Of a stretch of 64,000 nucleotides of DNA, positions 11,886-22,723 are shown piece by piece (position 1 is the first letter of the stretch; each line of letters opens with the position of its first letter). Origin of the DNA: Neoroseomonas alkaliterrae (GTDB taxonomy: Bacteria > Pseudomonadota > Alphaproteobacteria > Acetobacterales > Acetobacteraceae); assembly GCF_014199195.1 (NCBI RefSeq), contig NZ_JACIJE010000002.1, positions 434,001 to 498,000 on the forward strand, given 5' to 3'. The notes beneath the pieces are model-generated. The model saw nothing but the letters and a program-made list of their open reading frames with translations, was not told the DNA's origin and searched no databases. A program made the translations under genes and the position numbers.

Positions 11886-13469
11886 TCAGTTGCTCTGCCG
11901 GCGCAGAAAGGCCGGGATCTCGAGGCCCATCTCATCCTGCTGCGGCGCGGTGCGCGGGCCGGGGCGAACCGGCGCGACGGCCGGGGCCGCGGCGACGGAG
12001 GGCTCCACCCGCAGCGCCGGGGCGGCATGCGGTTGCTGCGCGGGCGGGGAGGCCTCCGGCAGCGTCCGCCGCATCATGCCGCCGATGCCAAGCCCGGTCG
12101 CCTTCTGGAACAGGTTGCGCAGCGCGCCGCCGCCCTGCCGCGGGGCTTCCGGCACCGCGACGCGGGAGAGCGGCGGGATCGCAGGCTCCATCGGCTGGGC
12201 GGCCGGGGTCATCATGACGGGCGCCTCAACCTGCGCCACCGGCTGGACGGCTGCCTCGGCCGGTTCGGCCGCGGGCATCGCCGGCTCGGGCGCGGTCTCG
12301 ACCACGGCTTGGCGGAGCGGCTGGAAGGCCGTGCCGGGGGCGGCCTCGGCCGCGCGGCGGATGAAGGAGTTGGGCACGGGTGCCGCGGCCACCCGCGGCG
12401 CCGCGACCGGCGCCGGGATGGGCTGCGTCGCCACCGCCGCCACCGGCGCGCCGCCGCCGACCGCAACGAGCTTCGGCCGCGCCGCCTCCTCCTTCGCCGC
12501 CACGTCGATGCCGGTGGCGACGACGGAGACGCGCACGCGCCCGTTCATCGCCTCGTCCACCGAGGTGCCGAAGATGATGTTGGCGTCCTCGTCCACTTCC
12601 TTGCGGATGCGGTTGGCGGCCTCGTCCACCTCGAACAGCGTCATGTCGTAGCCGCCGGTGATGTTGATCAGCACGCCCTTCGCCCCGGCCATCGAGATGT
12701 CCTCGAGCAGCGGATTGCTGATGGCGGCCTCGGCGGCCTTGCGGGCGCGGTCCTCGCCCTCGGCTTCGCCGGTGCCCATCATGGCCTTGCCCATCTCGGC
12801 CATGACGGTGCGGATGTCGGCGAAGTCGAGGTTCACCATGCCCGGGTTGACCATCAGGTCGGTCACGCCACGCACGCCCATGTAGAGGACGTTGTCGGCC
12901 ATCTTGAACGCCTCCTGGAAGGTGGTGCGTTCGTTGGCCAGCCTGAACAGGTTCTGGTTCGGGATCACGATCAGCGTGTCCACGAACTGCTGCAGCTCCT
13001 CGATCCCGGCCTCGGCGAACTTGCGGCGCTTCGGGCCCTCGAAGTCGAAGGGGCGCGTGACGACGCCCACCGTCAGCACGCCCTTCTCGCGCGCCAGCCG
13101 CGCGATCACCGGCGCGGCGCCCGTGCCGGTGCCGCCGCCCATGCCGGCGGTGATGAAGATCATGTGCACGCCCTCGATGTGGCGGGCGAGTTCCTCCATC
13201 GCCTCCTCGGCCGCCGCGCGGCCGATCTCGGGCTTGGCGCCGGCGCCGAGGCCCTGCGTCAGGTGCGGGCCGAGCTGGACGCGGCGCTCGGCCTTGGAGT
13301 GGAACAGCGACTGGCTGTCGGTGTTGGCGACGAGGAACTCCACCCCGTCGAGGCCCATCGCGATCATGTTGTTGACCGCATTGGTGCCGCCGCCGCCGAC
13401 GCCGACGACCGTGATGCGCGGGCTGAAATCCGTGTGCGTGCTCTGCGGCACGGTCAGGTTCAGGGTCAT
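11886..13469 (-). CDS. ftsZ: Cell division protein FtsZ
   Basis: FtsZ is the tubulin-like GTPase that forms the division ring. The 527-residue product has the glycine-rich N-terminal GTP site ([12 protein letters not shown] near 21-32) and the tubulin signature GGGTGTG at 111-117. The globular part ends near residue 320. A long linker rich in Ala, Pro and Val fills about 325-515 and ends in the C-terminal peptide [12 protein letters not shown], which binds FtsA and other tethers. The linker of nearly 200 residues is long compared with enterobacteria but usual in alphaproteobacteria. It begins 58 bases after ftsA. Confidence 0.98.
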   Translation of the reverse strand: MTLNLTVPQSTHTDFSPRITVVGVGGGGTNAVNNMIAMGLDGVEFLVANTDSQSLFHSKAERRVQLGPHLTQGLGAGAKPEIGRAAAEEAMEELARHIEGVHMIFITAGMGGGTGTGAAPVIARLAREKGVLTVGVVTRPFDFEGPKRRKFAEAGIEELQQFVDTLIVIPNQNLFRLANERTTFQEAFKMADNVLYMGVRGVTDLMVNPGMVNLDFADIRTVMAEMGKAMMGTGEAEGEDRARKAAEAAISNPLLEDISMAGAKGVLINITGGYDMTLFEVDEAANRIRKEVDEDANIIFGTSVDEAMNGRVRVSVVATGIDVAAKEEAARPKLVAVGGGAPVAAVATQPIPAPVAAPRVAAAPVPNSFIRRAAEAAPGTAFQPLRQAVVETAPEPAMPAAEPAEAAVQPVAQVEAPVMMTPAAQPMEPAIPPLSRVAVPEAPRQGGGALRNLFQKATGLGIGGMMRRTLPEASPPAQQPHAAPALRVEPSVAAAPAVAPVRPGPRTAPQQDEMGLEIPAFLRRQSN

Positions 13470-13527
13470 GGGCGGGCCTCCTCGTGGAATCTCTCTACGC
13501 GGGTGATTCGATTCGGGGCGAGGCGCA

Positions 13528-14823
13528 TCAGACGCGGTCCTTCACCCAGTTGACGAAACGGCGGAAGGCGCTGGCGGCCCTGGCCGGGCCGGGCGCGATG
13601 TCGAGCACCGGGCGGCCTTCGCCCGCACCCCAGAGCAGCAGCCCGATCGCCGCGGCGAAGGCCGGGCCGGAGGCCGCCTCGGCGAGGCCGCGCACGGGCA
13701 GCGGGCGGCCGATCCGCACCTGCCGGTCGAGCACGCGCGCGGCCATCTCGCGCACGCCGACGAGCTGGCTCGCGCCGCCGGTCAGCACGACGCGCGAGCC
13801 GCCCTCGCGCCCGAGCCCCGCCGCCTCGAGCCTCTCGCGGACCAGCTCGAAGGTCTCCTCGATGCGCGGCTTGATGATGCCGACCACCATGGCGCGCGGA
13901 ACCCGCGCGATGGCGTGCTCGTCCTCGCCGAGCAGCGGGACGGGGATGAACTCGCGGTCGTCGTCCGCCCCGCCATGCACGCTGCCGTGCAGGGTCTTGA
14001 TGCGCTCGGCATGCGCGACCGGGGTGGAGAGCACGGAGGCGAGGTCGTTCGTCACCTGCCCGCCGCCGATGGCGATCTGCGCCGTGTGGACAAGGTGGCC
14101 CTCGCTGAACACCGCGAGGCTCGTGGTGCCGCCGCCCATGTCGATGACGGTGGCGCCGAGCTGCTTCTCGTCCTCGACCAGCGTCGCGAGCCCGGCGGCG
14201 AAGGGGGCGGAGACCATCTCCTCCACCTCGAGGTCGCAGCGCAGCAGGCAGGCGCCGAGGTTGCGCAGCGAGGCCTGCGAGGCGCTGACCATGTGCAGCC
14301 GCGCGCCGAGCGTGTCGCAGATCATGCTGCGCGGGTCGTCCACGCCGGGCGTCGCGTCCACGGTGAAGCCGAGCGGAATGGCGTGGACCGTCTCGCGCCC
14401 TTCCTCGGCGGTGCGGCGGCGGCCCTCGTTGAGGATGGCGCGCAGGTCGTTCTCGGTGACGGCGCGGCCGCCGATGGCCCACTGGATGTTGAGCGGCCGG
14501 CTGTCCGGCTGGCCGCAGGAGAGGTTGACGATCGCACCCTGGATGCGCGTGTCGGCCATCTCCTCGGCCTGGCCGACGGCGGCGCGGATGGCGCGCTCGG
14601 CCTCCTCGAGGTCCACCACCGAGCCGGCCTTCACCCCGCGGCCGCGCTGCCAGCCGAAGCCCAGCACGCGGGGCGAGCCGTCGCTCTCGATGCGCGCGAT
14701 CAGGCACACCGCCTTGGTCGAGCCGATGTCGAGCACGCCGAAGGTGCCGCTGCGCGCATGCCGCCGCTTGCGCTGCGGCGCGCCGGGCTCGACGGGGGGC
14801 GGGAGGCGGGCCATCTGGTTCAT
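13528..14823 (-). CDS. ftsA: Cell division protein FtsA
   Basis: FtsA is an actin-like ATPase that anchors FtsZ to the membrane and recruits late division proteins. The 431-residue protein has the phosphate-1 motif [10 protein letters not shown] near residues 28-37, a second phosphate loop [13 protein letters not shown] in the middle, and an adenosine motif [12 protein letters not shown] near 345-356. The C-terminus ([12 protein letters not shown]) is an amphipathic helix fitted for membrane binding. The start ATG overlaps the ftsQ stop as ATGA at 14820-14823. Confidence 0.97.
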   Translation of the reverse strand: MNQMARLPPPVEPGAPQRKRRHARSGTFGVLDIGSTKAVCLIARIESDGSPRVLGFGWQRGRGVKAGSVVDLEEAERAIRAAVGQAEEMADTRIQGAIVNLSCGQPDSRPLNIQWAIGGRAVTENDLRAILNEGRRRTAEEGRETVHAIPLGFTVDATPGVDDPRSMICDTLGARLHMVSASQASLRNLGACLLRCDLEVEEMVSAPFAAGLATLVEDEKQLGATVIDMGGGTTSLAVFSEGHLVHTAQIAIGGGQVTNDLASVLSTPVAHAERIKTLHGSVHGGADDDREFIPVPLLGEDEHAIARVPRAMVVGIIKPRIEETFELVRERLEAAGLGREGGSRVVLTGGASQLVGVREMAARVLDRQVRIGRPLPVRGLAEAASGPAFAAAIGLLLWGAGEGRPVLDIAPGPARAASAFRRFVNWVKDRV

Positions 14824-15725
14824 CCGCGCCGCGCCCTCGTCGCCTGCTGCTGCGTCGGCTGCTCGGCGGGCTGGGCCTCGCGCGTCGGGCGCAGCACCAG
14901 GCGGTCCGGCAGGCGCATGTCGATCGCGGCCAGCGGGCGGTCGAGCAGCCGCGCCTCGCGGTGCAGCTCGGCCAGGCGCTCGATCGCCGCGGCCTCGTGG
15001 CCCTCGGGCAGCAGCACGTCGGTGCCGTTGTGCAGGCGGAGGTTCCAGCGCCGCTCATGGATGCGGACCATGGCCTGCACGCGCTCGGCCACCTCGGGCT
15101 TCGCCTTCACCGTGTCGTAGAGCGCAGCACCGGTGCTGTCCGCGCCGGGGCCGACCAGCAGCGGCAGCGGGCCGAACTGGTCGAGCCCGTCGGCGGCGAC
15201 GACCTTGCCCTCGCGGTCGATGATCACGAAGCGGCCGCCATTCTGCCAGATGGCGAAGGGCCGCCGTTCCTCGATGCGCACGAGGATGGTCGAGGGCAGG
15301 CGGCGCTCGACATGGGCGCGCTGCACCCAGGCGATGGTCTCAAGCCGCGCGCGGGCCGCCTCGGGGGAGAAGTCCAGCATCGGATCGCCGCGCGCGACGC
15401 CGAGGGCGGCGCGGATCATGTCCGTCGGCGTGTTGCGCCGCCCTTCGAGGATGACGTGCTGCACGGTCAGGCCGAGGCTTTCGCCCATCCCGGCGAAGGA
15501 CTCGGCCGCGCCACGCACGCGGCCCGCTGGATCGAGCGCGCGCACCGCCACGACCACCAGCGCGAGCGCGCCCAGCGCGGCAACGCCGTAGAGGGCCGGG
15601 CGCACCAGGGCGCGCCGGCGCCGCAGCCAGATCCTGAGCGCCGAGGGGCGCGCGGGCTCGTTGCGCGGACCCGGCGTGCGGGCGAGGCGCTCCCGCGCCC
15701 CGCTGCGGAGGGGCTCACGCGCCAT
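14820..15725 (-). CDS. ftsQ: Cell division protein FtsQ
   Basis: FtsQ bridges cytoplasmic and periplasmic division proteins. With the ATG at 15725 it has 301 residues: a basic cytoplasmic tail (1-43), one membrane segment at about 44-62 (LYGVAALGALALVVVAV), then a POTRA domain near 88-160 (VQHVILEGRRNTPTDMI onward) and the FtsQ domain. Longer readings upstream run antisense-like through the ddl gene and are discarded. It overlaps the end of ddl by 11 bases and is coupled to ftsA by ATGA. Confidence 0.95.
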   Translation of the reverse strand: MAREPLRSGARERLARTPGPRNEPARPSALRIWLRRRRALVRPALYGVAALGALALVVVAVRALDPAGRVRGAAESFAGMGESLGLTVQHVILEGRRNTPTDMIRAALGVARGDPMLDFSPEAARARLETIAWVQRAHVERRLPSTILVRIEERRPFAIWQNGGRFVIIDREGKVVAADGLDQFGPLPLLVGPGADSTGAALYDTVKAKPEVAERVQAMVRIHERRWNLRLHNGTDVLLPEGHEAAAIERLAELHREARLLDRPLAAIDMRLPDRLVLRPTREAQPAEQPTQQQATRARRG

Positions 15726-16641
15726 GGCGCGCCTCCCGCACCATCCAGGCGCAGAGCGCGGGGAAGGGGATGCCGCAATGCGCGGCCTGCTCGGGCAGCA
15801 GGGAGGTCGGCGTAAGCCCCGGCTGCGTGTTGACCTCGAGCAGCACGAGGCGGCCCGGCTCGCCCGCCGTGTCGTCGTAGCGCAGATCGGCGCGCGACGC
15901 GCCGCGGCAGCCCAGCGCCTGGTGCGCGCGCAGCGCGATGTCGAGGGCCTGGGCATAGGCCTCGGGGTGCATCCGCGCCGGCAGGACATGGCGCGAGCCG
16001 CCCGCGGCATATTTGCTCTCGTAGTCGTAGAAGGCGCCGGCATCGGCGATGATGTCGGTCACCGCCAGCGCGCGGTCGCCCATCACGCCGACCGTCAGTT
16101 CGCGGCCGGGGATGTAGGATTCGGCCATGGCGTGATCGCCGTAGCGCCAGTCGCGCGCGATCTCGGCGCGGCGGTTGTCGCCCTTCTGCAGGATGTGCAC
16201 GCCGACCGAGGATCCCTCGTTCACCGGCTTGACCACATAGGGCAGCGGCAGCGGATCGGCGGCTTCCAGCTCCTCCCGCGTGACGAGGCGGTGCTCGGCG
16301 ACCGGCAGCCCGGCGGCGAGAAAGGCGGCCTTGGCGGCGGCCTTGTCCATGGCGAGCGCCGAGGCGCGCAGGCCGGAATGCGTGTAGGGCAGGCCGAGCC
16401 AGTCGAGCACGCCCTGGATGCAGCCATCCTCGCCGAAGCGGCCGTGCAGCGCGTTGAACACCACGTCCGGGCGCGGATGCGTCAGCGCGTGGATGACGGC
16501 GCCGAGATCCTCGCCGACCTCGACCGGCGTGACGCGGAAGCCCGCCTCACGCAGCGCGGCAATGCATTGCCGCCCGGAGGAGAGCGAGACCTCCCGCTCC
16601 GCCGAGATGCCGCCGTAGAGGACCGCGACATGCTGGCTCAT
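15715..16641 (-). CDS. ddl: D-alanine--D-alanine ligase
   Basis: Ddl joins two D-alanines for the end of the muropeptide stem, using ATP. The 308-residue product is an ATP-grasp enzyme of DdlB type: N-terminal VAVLYGGISAEREVSL near residues 4-19, the serine loop GSSVGV in the middle, and the metal-binding EVNTQPGLT near the C-terminus. Its ATG at 16641 overlaps the murB stop as ATGA (16638-16641), and its own end overlaps ftsQ by 11 bases. The order murB-ddl-ftsQ-ftsA-ftsZ is the classical one. Confidence 0.97.
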   Translation of the reverse strand: MSQHVAVLYGGISAEREVSLSSGRQCIAALREAGFRVTPVEVGEDLGAVIHALTHPRPDVVFNALHGRFGEDGCIQGVLDWLGLPYTHSGLRASALAMDKAAAKAAFLAAGLPVAEHRLVTREELEAADPLPLPYVVKPVNEGSSVGVHILQKGDNRRAEIARDWRYGDHAMAESYIPGRELTVGVMGDRALAVTDIIADAGAFYDYESKYAAGGSRHVLPARMHPEAYAQALDIALRAHQALGCRGASRADLRYDDTAGEPGRLVLLEVNTQPGLTPTSLLPEQAAHCGIPFPALCAWMVREARHGA

Positions 16642-17597
16642 GCGGGCCTCCCGACGCGCCTGATCTCCCATTCGAGTTCGACGCCCGTCGCGGCGCGCAC
16701 GCGCGCGCGGACCTCCTCGCCGAGCGCCTCGATCTCGGCCGCGGTGGCGCCGCCGGTGTTGATGAGGAAGTTGCAGTGCTTTGCGCTGACCTGCGCGGCG
16801 CCGCGCGAAAGCCCGCGGCAACCGGCGGCGTCGATCAGCTCCCACGCCTTCCTGCCGCCGGGCGGGTTCTTGAAGGTGGAGCCGCCGGTGCGCGCGCGGA
16901 CGGGCTGCGTCGCCTCGCGCGCCCCGCGGATGGCGGCGAGGCGCTCGGCGATGGCGCCGGGCTCGCCCGGCGTGGCGCGGAGGCGGGCGCGAGTGACGAC
17001 GCCGCGCGCCGGCAGTTCCGCTCGGCGATAGGCGAAGCGCAGATCGGCGGCCGTGAGACGCAGAAGGCCCGCGGGCGTCGCGACCTCGGCCCAGTCCAGC
17101 ACATCCTTGATCTCGGTCCCGTAGGCGCCGGCGTTCATCGCCACCGCGCCGCCGATCGTGCCCGGGATGCCGACGAGGAATTCGAGCCCGCCGAGCCCAT
17201 GCCGCGCGGCGGTTTCCGCCACCGTCGCATCGAGCGCAGCCGCGCCGGCGAGGATGCCGTCGGCCTCGACCTCGATGGTTCCGAAGCCGCGCGCGAGGCG
17301 GATCGTGACACCGGCGATGCCGCCATCGCGGATGATCATGTTCGAGGCCGCGCCGAGGACGGTCAGCGGCGTCGCCGCCGGCAGCGCGCGCAGCAGAAGC
17401 AGCAGGTCGTCCGCATCGGCCGGCCTGACCAGCGTGTCGGCAGGCCCCCCAACCCGGAACCAGGTCTGTGCCCCGAGCGGCGCATCATGCACGACGCGCC
17501 CCCGCACCGGCGGAAAGCCGGTTTCCAAAGGCCTTTCGGCCTTTGGCGGGGTGGGCCCGGGCGGCGCGGCGCCCCTCCCGATCGCGGCGGCCATCAT
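16638..17597 (-). CDS. murB: UDP-N-acetylenolpyruvoylglucosamine reductase
   Basis: MurB reduces the enolpyruvyl group to make UDP-MurNAc, with FAD and NADPH. From ATG at 17597 the protein has 319 residues. The FAD-binding part includes TWFRVGGPADTLVRP and GAASNMIIRDGG, and the GIPGTIGGAVAMNAGAYG block is the strongest family signature. The catalytic serine lies in RTGGSTFKNPPG. A second ATG follows at once (17594), and an upstream reading to 17702 runs inside murC and lacks family similarity. The start overlaps the murC stop by one base (TGATG). Confidence 0.96.
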   Translation of the reverse strand: MMAAAIGRGAAPPGPTPPKAERPLETGFPPVRGRVVHDAPLGAQTWFRVGGPADTLVRPADADDLLLLLRALPAATPLTVLGAASNMIIRDGGIAGVTIRLARGFGTIEVEADGILAGAAALDATVAETAARHGLGGLEFLVGIPGTIGGAVAMNAGAYGTEIKDVLDWAEVATPAGLLRLTAADLRFAYRRAELPARGVVTRARLRATPGEPGAIAERLAAIRGAREATQPVRARTGGSTFKNPPGGRKAWELIDAAGCRGLSRGAAQVSAKHCNFLINTGGATAAEIEALGEEVRARVRAATGVELEWEIRRVGRPA

Positions 17598-19039
17598 CAC
17601 TTCATCGCCCCCGCGAGCCGCCCGCGCGAGCGCTGCTGCAGTTCCTGCAACTGCGCGGGCAGCGCCTGGGCCCAGGCGGTGATGTTCCCCGCCCCCAGGC
17701 ACACCACGTAGTCGCCCGAACGGGCGATGGCGTGGATCATCTCCGGCAGCGATTCCGGCCCCGGCAGCGGTACGACCGAGCGGTGGCCGCGCGCCCGCAG
17801 ACCCTCCACCAGCGCGTCCTTGTCGATGCCCTCGATCGGCTGCTCGCCCGCCGCATAGACATCGGCGACGATGACCGTGCCGGCGTCGTTCATGCAGGTG
17901 CAGAATTCCTCGAACAGCGACTGCAGGCGCGTGTAGCGGTGCGGCTGCACCACCGCGACCACGTCGCGCGCCCCGGCCTGGCGCGCAGCCTTGAGCACGG
18001 CGGCGATCTCGACCGGATGATGGCCGTAATCGTCAATGACGGTAATGCCGCCGGCCTCGCCGGTGCGGGTGAAGCGCCGCTTCACGCCCTTGAAGCCCGC
18101 GAGCGCGGAGCGGATCGTTCCCTCGTCCACCTCCATCTCGACGCCGATGGCGATGGCGGCGAGCGCGTTCTGCACGTTGTGCTGGCCGAGCATCGGCAGG
18201 CGGAAGGGCTTCATGGTGCGGCTGCGGCCGGTGGCGCGGTCGGTGACCGTCACCTCGAAGGTCGCGCCCATGCGGTCGGTCAGCACCTTCTCGGCACGGA
18301 CATCGGCCTGCGGCGAGAAGCCGTAGGTGACGATGCGCCGGTCGGACAGCTCCGGGATCATCGCCTGCACCGCCGGATGGTCCATGCACAGCACCGCGAA
18401 GCCGTAAAAGGGGATGTTGCCGACGAACTGGGCGTAGCCCTGCTTCATCGCCTCCTCGCTGCCCCAGTGGTCGAGGTGCTCGGCATCCATGTTCGTGACA
18501 ACCGCTACCACGGCCGGCAGCTTCAGGAAGGAGCCGTCGCTCTCGTCGGCCTCGACCACCATCCAGTCGCCCGAGCCCATGCGCGTGTTGGTGCCGTAGG
18601 CGTTGATGATGCCGCCGTTGATGACGGTGGGGTCGAGCCGCGCCGCCTCGAGCACGGCGGCGACGAGGGAGGTGGTGGTCGTCTTGCCATGCGTGCCGCC
18701 GATGGCGATGGACCATTTCAGCCGCATCAGCTCGGCGAGCATCTCTGCCCGCCGCACCACCGGGATCAGCCGACGGCGTGCTGCGACCACCTCGGGGTTG
18801 TCGCGCTTCACCGCCGTCGAGACGACGACGACCTGCGCATCGCCGAGATTGGCGGCATCATGCCCGATGAAGACGGGAATGCCGATATCGCGCAGCCGGG
18901 CGACGGTGTAGCCCTCGGCGATGTCGCTGCCCTGCACCTGGTAGCCGAGGGTGTGCAGCACCTCCGCGATGCCGGACATGCCGATGCCGCCGATGCCGAC
19001 GAAATGGATGGGACCGATATTGAGCGGCAGCGCACGCAT
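17597..19039 (-). CDS. murC: UDP-N-acetylmuramate--L-alanine ligase
   Basis: MurC adds the first amino acid, L-alanine, to UDP-MurNAc. The 480-residue product starts with the Rossmann motif [12 protein letters not shown] (12-23). The ATP-binding loop GTHGKTTT is at 115-122, followed by typical Mur ligase elements ([10 protein letters not shown] and DDYGHHP). Length is normal. It begins with ATG at 19039, sharing one base with the murG stop (TGATG), and ends in the same fashion against murB. Confidence 0.98.
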   Translation of the reverse strand: MRALPLNIGPIHFVGIGGIGMSGIAEVLHTLGYQVQGSDIAEGYTVARLRDIGIPVFIGHDAANLGDAQVVVVSTAVKRDNPEVVAARRRLIPVVRRAEMLAELMRLKWSIAIGGTHGKTTTTSLVAAVLEAARLDPTVINGGIINAYGTNTRMGSGDWMVVEADESDGSFLKLPAVVAVVTNMDAEHLDHWGSEEAMKQGYAQFVGNIPFYGFAVLCMDHPAVQAMIPELSDRRIVTYGFSPQADVRAEKVLTDRMGATFEVTVTDRATGRSRTMKPFRLPMLGQHNVQNALAAIAIGVEMEVDEGTIRSALAGFKGVKRRFTRTGEAGGITVIDDYGHHPVEIAAVLKAARQAGARDVVAVVQPHRYTRLQSLFEEFCTCMNDAGTVIVADVYAAGEQPIEGIDKDALVEGLRARGHRSVVPLPGPESLPEMIHAIARSGDYVVCLGAGNITAWAQALPAQLQELQQRSRGRLAGAMK

Positions 19040-20157
19040 CAGGCGGCCCCCATCGTGACGCGGCGCGCAAGCGCCAAGACCTGGTCGGCGAGGTCGCGCG
19101 CCGCCTGCGGCCGGGCGAGGCCGGCCGCCGCCGCCGCCGCGGAAACGAGACGCGCCGGCACCGAGAACAGCGCGGCGAGGCGTTCGGAGAGCGCCGCCGG
19201 CGTGAAGCCTGGCTGCGGGTAGATCCAGGCGGCATCGGCCTCGGCCAGCGCGCGGGCATTGGCGCTCTGATGGTCGTCGATCGCCGAGGGCAGCGGCACC
19301 AGCACGGAAGGCCGCCCGGCGCAGGCGAGTTCCGCGACCGTCGAGGCGCCGGCGCGCGCGATCACGAGATGCGCCGTGGCGAGCCGCCCGGCGATGTCGG
19401 GGAAGAAGGGTGCGAGGTCCGCGACCACGCCCGCCGCGCGGTAGGCGGCCTCGGTGCGCGCGAGATCCTCGGCGCGGCATTGCTGGGTCACGAGCAGGCG
19501 GGCGCGCAGCGTTTCGGGCAGGGCGGCCACGGCCGCGGGCACGACATCGGCGAAGATGCGCGCGCCCTGGCTGCCGCCGGTGACGAGCAGGCGCAGCGCG
19601 CCACCCGGCAACGGCTCCGGATAGGGCTGCCCGGCCAGCGCCGCGAGCGCCGGGCGGACGGGATTGCCGACGACCATGCTGCGCGCGGAGGCCGGCACGT
19701 TGCGCGTCTGCGCGAAGGAGAGGGCGAGCAGGTCGGCCGCGCGCGACATCAGCCTGTTGGCGCGGCCGAGCACCGCGTTCTGCTCGTGCAGGATGATCGC
19801 CGGGCGGCGCGCCGCCGGCAGCAGCCGCGCTGCGGCGAGGGGCGGGAAGGAGGCATAGCCGCCGAAGCCCACCACCGCGCAGGGTTGCAGCGCCGCCAGA
19901 TGACGGCGCGCCTGCAGCGTGCCCGCGACGAGCGCGAGGCCGCCGCGCGCCGCGCCGCGGATGCCGCGCCCGGAGAGACCGGCGCCGCTGAGCACGAAGC
20001 GCTCGGCATTGGCGAAGGCCGCGCTCTCATAGGCGGAGGATCGCGCATCGGTCATCAGCGCGATGCGTTCGCCGCGGCGCAGCAGTTCGGCGGCGAGCGC
20101 CTCGGCAGGGAAGAGGTGCCCGCCCGTGCCGCCGGCGGCGATGACGATGGGTTGCAC
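19039..20157 (-). CDS. murG: Lipid II synthase MurG (GlcNAc transferase)
   Basis: MurG moves GlcNAc from UDP-GlcNAc onto lipid I at the inner face of the membrane. The 372-residue product has the N-terminal loop [13 protein letters not shown] (9-21), the middle [13 protein letters not shown] and the C-terminal donor site [12 protein letters not shown] and [11 protein letters not shown]. The start is GTG at 20157, placed eleven bases after the ftsW stop; it gives the normal family N-terminus ([13 protein letters not shown]). Longer readings run back through ftsW in another frame. Its stop overlaps the murC ATG by one base. Confidence 0.96.
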   Translation of the reverse strand: MQPIVIAAGGTGGHLFPAEALAAELLRRGERIALMTDARSSAYESAAFANAERFVLSGAGLSGRGIRGAARGGLALVAGTLQARRHLAALQPCAVVGFGGYASFPPLAAARLLPAARRPAIILHEQNAVLGRANRLMSRAADLLALSFAQTRNVPASARSMVVGNPVRPALAALAGQPYPEPLPGGALRLLVTGGSQGARIFADVVPAAVAALPETLRARLLVTQQCRAEDLARTEAAYRAAGVVADLAPFFPDIAGRLATAHLVIARAGASTVAELACAGRPSVLVPLPSAIDDHQSANARALAEADAAWIYPQPGFTPAALSERLAALFSVPARLVSAAAAAAGLARPQAARDLADQVLALARRVTMGAA

Positions 20158-20168
20158 GGCGGGCCCCC

Positions 20169-21344
20169 TCACCGCACCGGCCCCGCCGCCAGGGCGGCCG
20201 GCGCGGAGGCCTCGCCCGCCGCGCCGGCGCGCGTGCCGATCCGCCGCCGCGTCAGCGCGAGCAGCATGCCCATGCCGATCGCGATCGCGAGCACCGAGGA
20301 ACCGCCATAGGAGACGAAGGGCAGCGTCATCCCCTTGGTCGGGATGAGGTGCAGCGTCGAGGCCATGTTGACGAAGGCCTGCAGCCCGAACTGCGTGAGC
20401 AGCCCGGTGCCGGCCAGGATGACGAAGAGGTCCGTCTCCGCGAGCAGCCGCATCAGACCCCGCACCACGACGAAGGCGAAGAGGGCGAGGATGAGCATGC
20501 AGACGACCATGCCGAACTCCTCGCCGGCGACGGCGAAGACGAAATCCGCATGGGCGTCGGGCAGCACGTTCTTCACGCGGCCCTCCCCGGGGCCGCGGCC
20601 CAGCAGGCCGCCATTGGCGAAGGCCTCGAGCGCCACGCTGACCTGGTAGGAATCGCCCGAAGAGGGGTCGAGGAAGCGATGCACGCGCGACTGCACGTGC
20701 GGGAACAGGAAATATGCCGAGACCGCCCCCGCGATGCCGAGCCCGCCCACCGCGCCGACGAGGTAGAGGCTCATGCCCGCGACGAAGAACTGGGCGAGGA
20801 AGACCGCCGCGACGACGAGCAGCATGCCGATGTCCGGCTGCCCCTTGAGGATCGCCGCGATCACGAGGAACAGCCCGACCGCGATGGAGGCGCCCCAGAC
20901 CTTCGAGCCCGGCATCTTGCCCTCCGCGATCAGCCAGGCGGCGACCACGGCGAAGAAGGGCTTGAGGAACTCCGAGGGCTGCAGCGAGAAGCCCGGGACC
21001 GGCAGCCAGCGCCGCGCGCCCTTGATCTCCGTGCCGATGACGAGCGTCGCCGCGGTCAGCAGGAGGGCGCCGGCGAAGCCGACCAGCGCGAGGCGCCGCA
21101 CCCCGCGCGGGGAGAGCAGCGAGACCGCGATCATCAGCGCCGTCGCCAGCATCAGGTAGGCGACCTGCTTGACGAAGAACATGTGGCGCGAGGAGGCGCC
21201 GATGCGCTCGGCCACCGCGGGGGAGGCGGCGAGCATCATCACGTAGCCGAAGCCGATCAGCGCGAGCAGCGCGGCGAGCGTCCAGCGGTCCACCGTCCAC
21301 CACCAGCGGCCGAGGACGGAGGTGTCGGCGCGCGAGAAGGCCAT
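20169..21344 (-). CDS. ftsW: Peptidoglycan polymerase FtsW (SEDS family)
   Basis: FtsW polymerises lipid II at the septum together with FtsI. The 391-residue protein has about ten hydrophobic segments. Family landmarks include KGARRWLPVPGFSLQPSEF, the catalytic-loop region QPDIGMLLVVAAVFL, GRGPGEGRVKNVLPDAHADFVFAV, and the late LIPTKGMTLPFVSYGGSS. It starts with ATG at 21344, overlapping the murD stop by one base (TGATG). The partner transpeptidase FtsI is encoded four genes upstream in the same run. Confidence 0.97.
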   Translation of the reverse strand: MAFSRADTSVLGRWWWTVDRWTLAALLALIGFGYVMMLAASPAVAERIGASSRHMFFVKQVAYLMLATALMIAVSLLSPRGVRRLALVGFAGALLLTAATLVIGTEIKGARRWLPVPGFSLQPSEFLKPFFAVVAAWLIAEGKMPGSKVWGASIAVGLFLVIAAILKGQPDIGMLLVVAAVFLAQFFVAGMSLYLVGAVGGLGIAGAVSAYFLFPHVQSRVHRFLDPSSGDSYQVSVALEAFANGGLLGRGPGEGRVKNVLPDAHADFVFAVAGEEFGMVVCMLILALFAFVVVRGLMRLLAETDLFVILAGTGLLTQFGLQAFVNMASTLHLIPTKGMTLPFVSYGGSSVLAIAIGMGMLLALTRRRIGTRAGAAGEASAPAALAAGPVR

Positions 21345-22723
21345 CACGCATCCCCTTCCGCGATGGCGCGCACGAGCGCGCGGAAGCGGTCGCCACGCGC
21401 ATCGAAGCCGCTGAACTGGTCGAAGGAGGCGCAGGCCGGCGAGAGCAGCACGACCGGCGCGGCGCCGGCGAAGGCGATGTCCGCGGCCCGCGGCAAGGCA
21501 TCCTCGAGCGTGCCGGCGATCTCGTGCGGCACGCCATGGGCGGCGAGCGTCGCGGCGAGACGCGGCGCGTCGCGCCCGATCAGCACGGCATGGGCGACGC
21601 GCCGCAGCAGCGGCGCGAGGCTCTCGATCCCGCCCTCCTTCGCGATGCCGCCGGCGATCCAGACGACGCGGTCGTAGGAGGCGAGCGCGCGCGCCGCGCT
21701 GTCGGCATTCGTCGCCTTGCTGTCGTTGACGAAGAGCACGCCGCGCGCCTCGGCGACGCGTTCCTGGCGGTGCGGCAGGCCGGCGAAGGAGGCGAGGCCC
21801 AAGGCGATCTCCGCGCGCGTGAGCCCGAGCGCGAAACCGGCGGCGGCAGCAGCAGCGGCGTTCTGCGCATTGTGGCTGCCGGGCAGGGCGGGTGCGGCGC
21901 CGAGGTCGAGGATCTCCCCCGCATCGTCGCGCAGCCGGCGGCCTTCGGCCCAGACGCCGCCCGGCTGGGGGGCGACGCCGGAAACGGGCACGACCCGGGC
22001 CGCTGTCCGCGCGGCCATGGCGCGCGTCGGCGCGTCGTCCTGGCCCAGCACCGCGACATCCTCGCGCTGCTGCTGGGCGAAGATTCGTGCCTTCGCAGCG
22101 GCATAGCCAGCCATGTCGCCATGGCGGTCGAGGTGATCGGCGCTGAGGTTCAGCATGACCGCCACGTTGAAGCGCAGCGTGGCGATTCGCTCCAACATGT
22201 AGGACGACATTTCGAGGGTGTAGATACCCTCCGACCCCAAGATGTTGAGGCTGAGCGCGGCGGGGCCGAGATTGCCGCCGACCGCCGCCTCGCGCCCCGC
22301 CCGCGTCAGCAGGTGGTGGATCAGCGCCGTCGTCGTGGACTTGCCGTTGGTCCCCGTGACACCCACGAAGCGCGCGCCGGAATGGGCGGCGAGCACGGCG
22401 CGGTAGAGGAACTCCGCATCGCAGAGGATGGGCGCGCCGGCCGCCTCCGCCGCCCGCGCCGCCGGATGGGGCTGCGGCAGGCGATGCGGGATGCCCGGGG
22501 AAAGCAGCAGCGCATCGGCGCGGAAGCGGCCCTGCGCCGGGTCGCGCACGGTCAGCCCCGCCTCGGCGGCGACCTCCCGGGCGGCCTCGGTGTCGTCCCA
22601 GACTTCCACCTCCGCGCCCCATTCGGCCAGCCGCAGCGCCGCCGGCAGCCCGGCGCGGCCGAGCCCGACGACGGCGATGCGCGCGCCGCGGAAGGGGGTG
22701 AAGGGGGGCGGGGGCGTCGTCAT
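21344..22723 (-). CDS. murD: UDP-MurNAc-L-alanine--D-glutamate ligase
   Basis: MurD adds D-glutamate as the second residue of the stem peptide. The 459-residue product has an N-terminal UDP-binding domain ([15 protein letters not shown]), the ATP loop GTNGKSTT at 124-131, [12 protein letters not shown] in the central domain, and [15 protein letters not shown] in the C-terminal domain. The ATG at 22723 overlaps the mraY stop as ATGA. The early PPPP segment is a minor oddity. Confidence 0.97.
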   Translation of the reverse strand: MTTPPPPFTPFRGARIAVVGLGRAGLPAALRLAEWGAEVEVWDDTEAAREVAAEAGLTVRDPAQGRFRADALLLSPGIPHRLPQPHPAARAAEAAGAPILCDAEFLYRAVLAAHSGARFVGVTGTNGKSTTTALIHHLLTRAGREAAVGGNLGPAALSLNILGSEGIYTLEMSSYMLERIATLRFNVAVMLNLSADHLDRHGDMAGYAAAKARIFAQQQREDVAVLGQDDAPTRAMAARTAARVVPVSGVAPQPGGVWAEGRRLRDDAGEILDLGAAPALPGSHNAQNAAAAAAAGFALGLTRAEIALGLASFAGLPHRQERVAEARGVLFVNDSKATNADSAARALASYDRVVWIAGGIAKEGGIESLAPLLRRVAHAVLIGRDAPRLAATLAAHGVPHEIAGTLEDALPRAADIAFAGAAPVVLLSPACASFDQFSGFDARGDRFRALVRAIAEGDA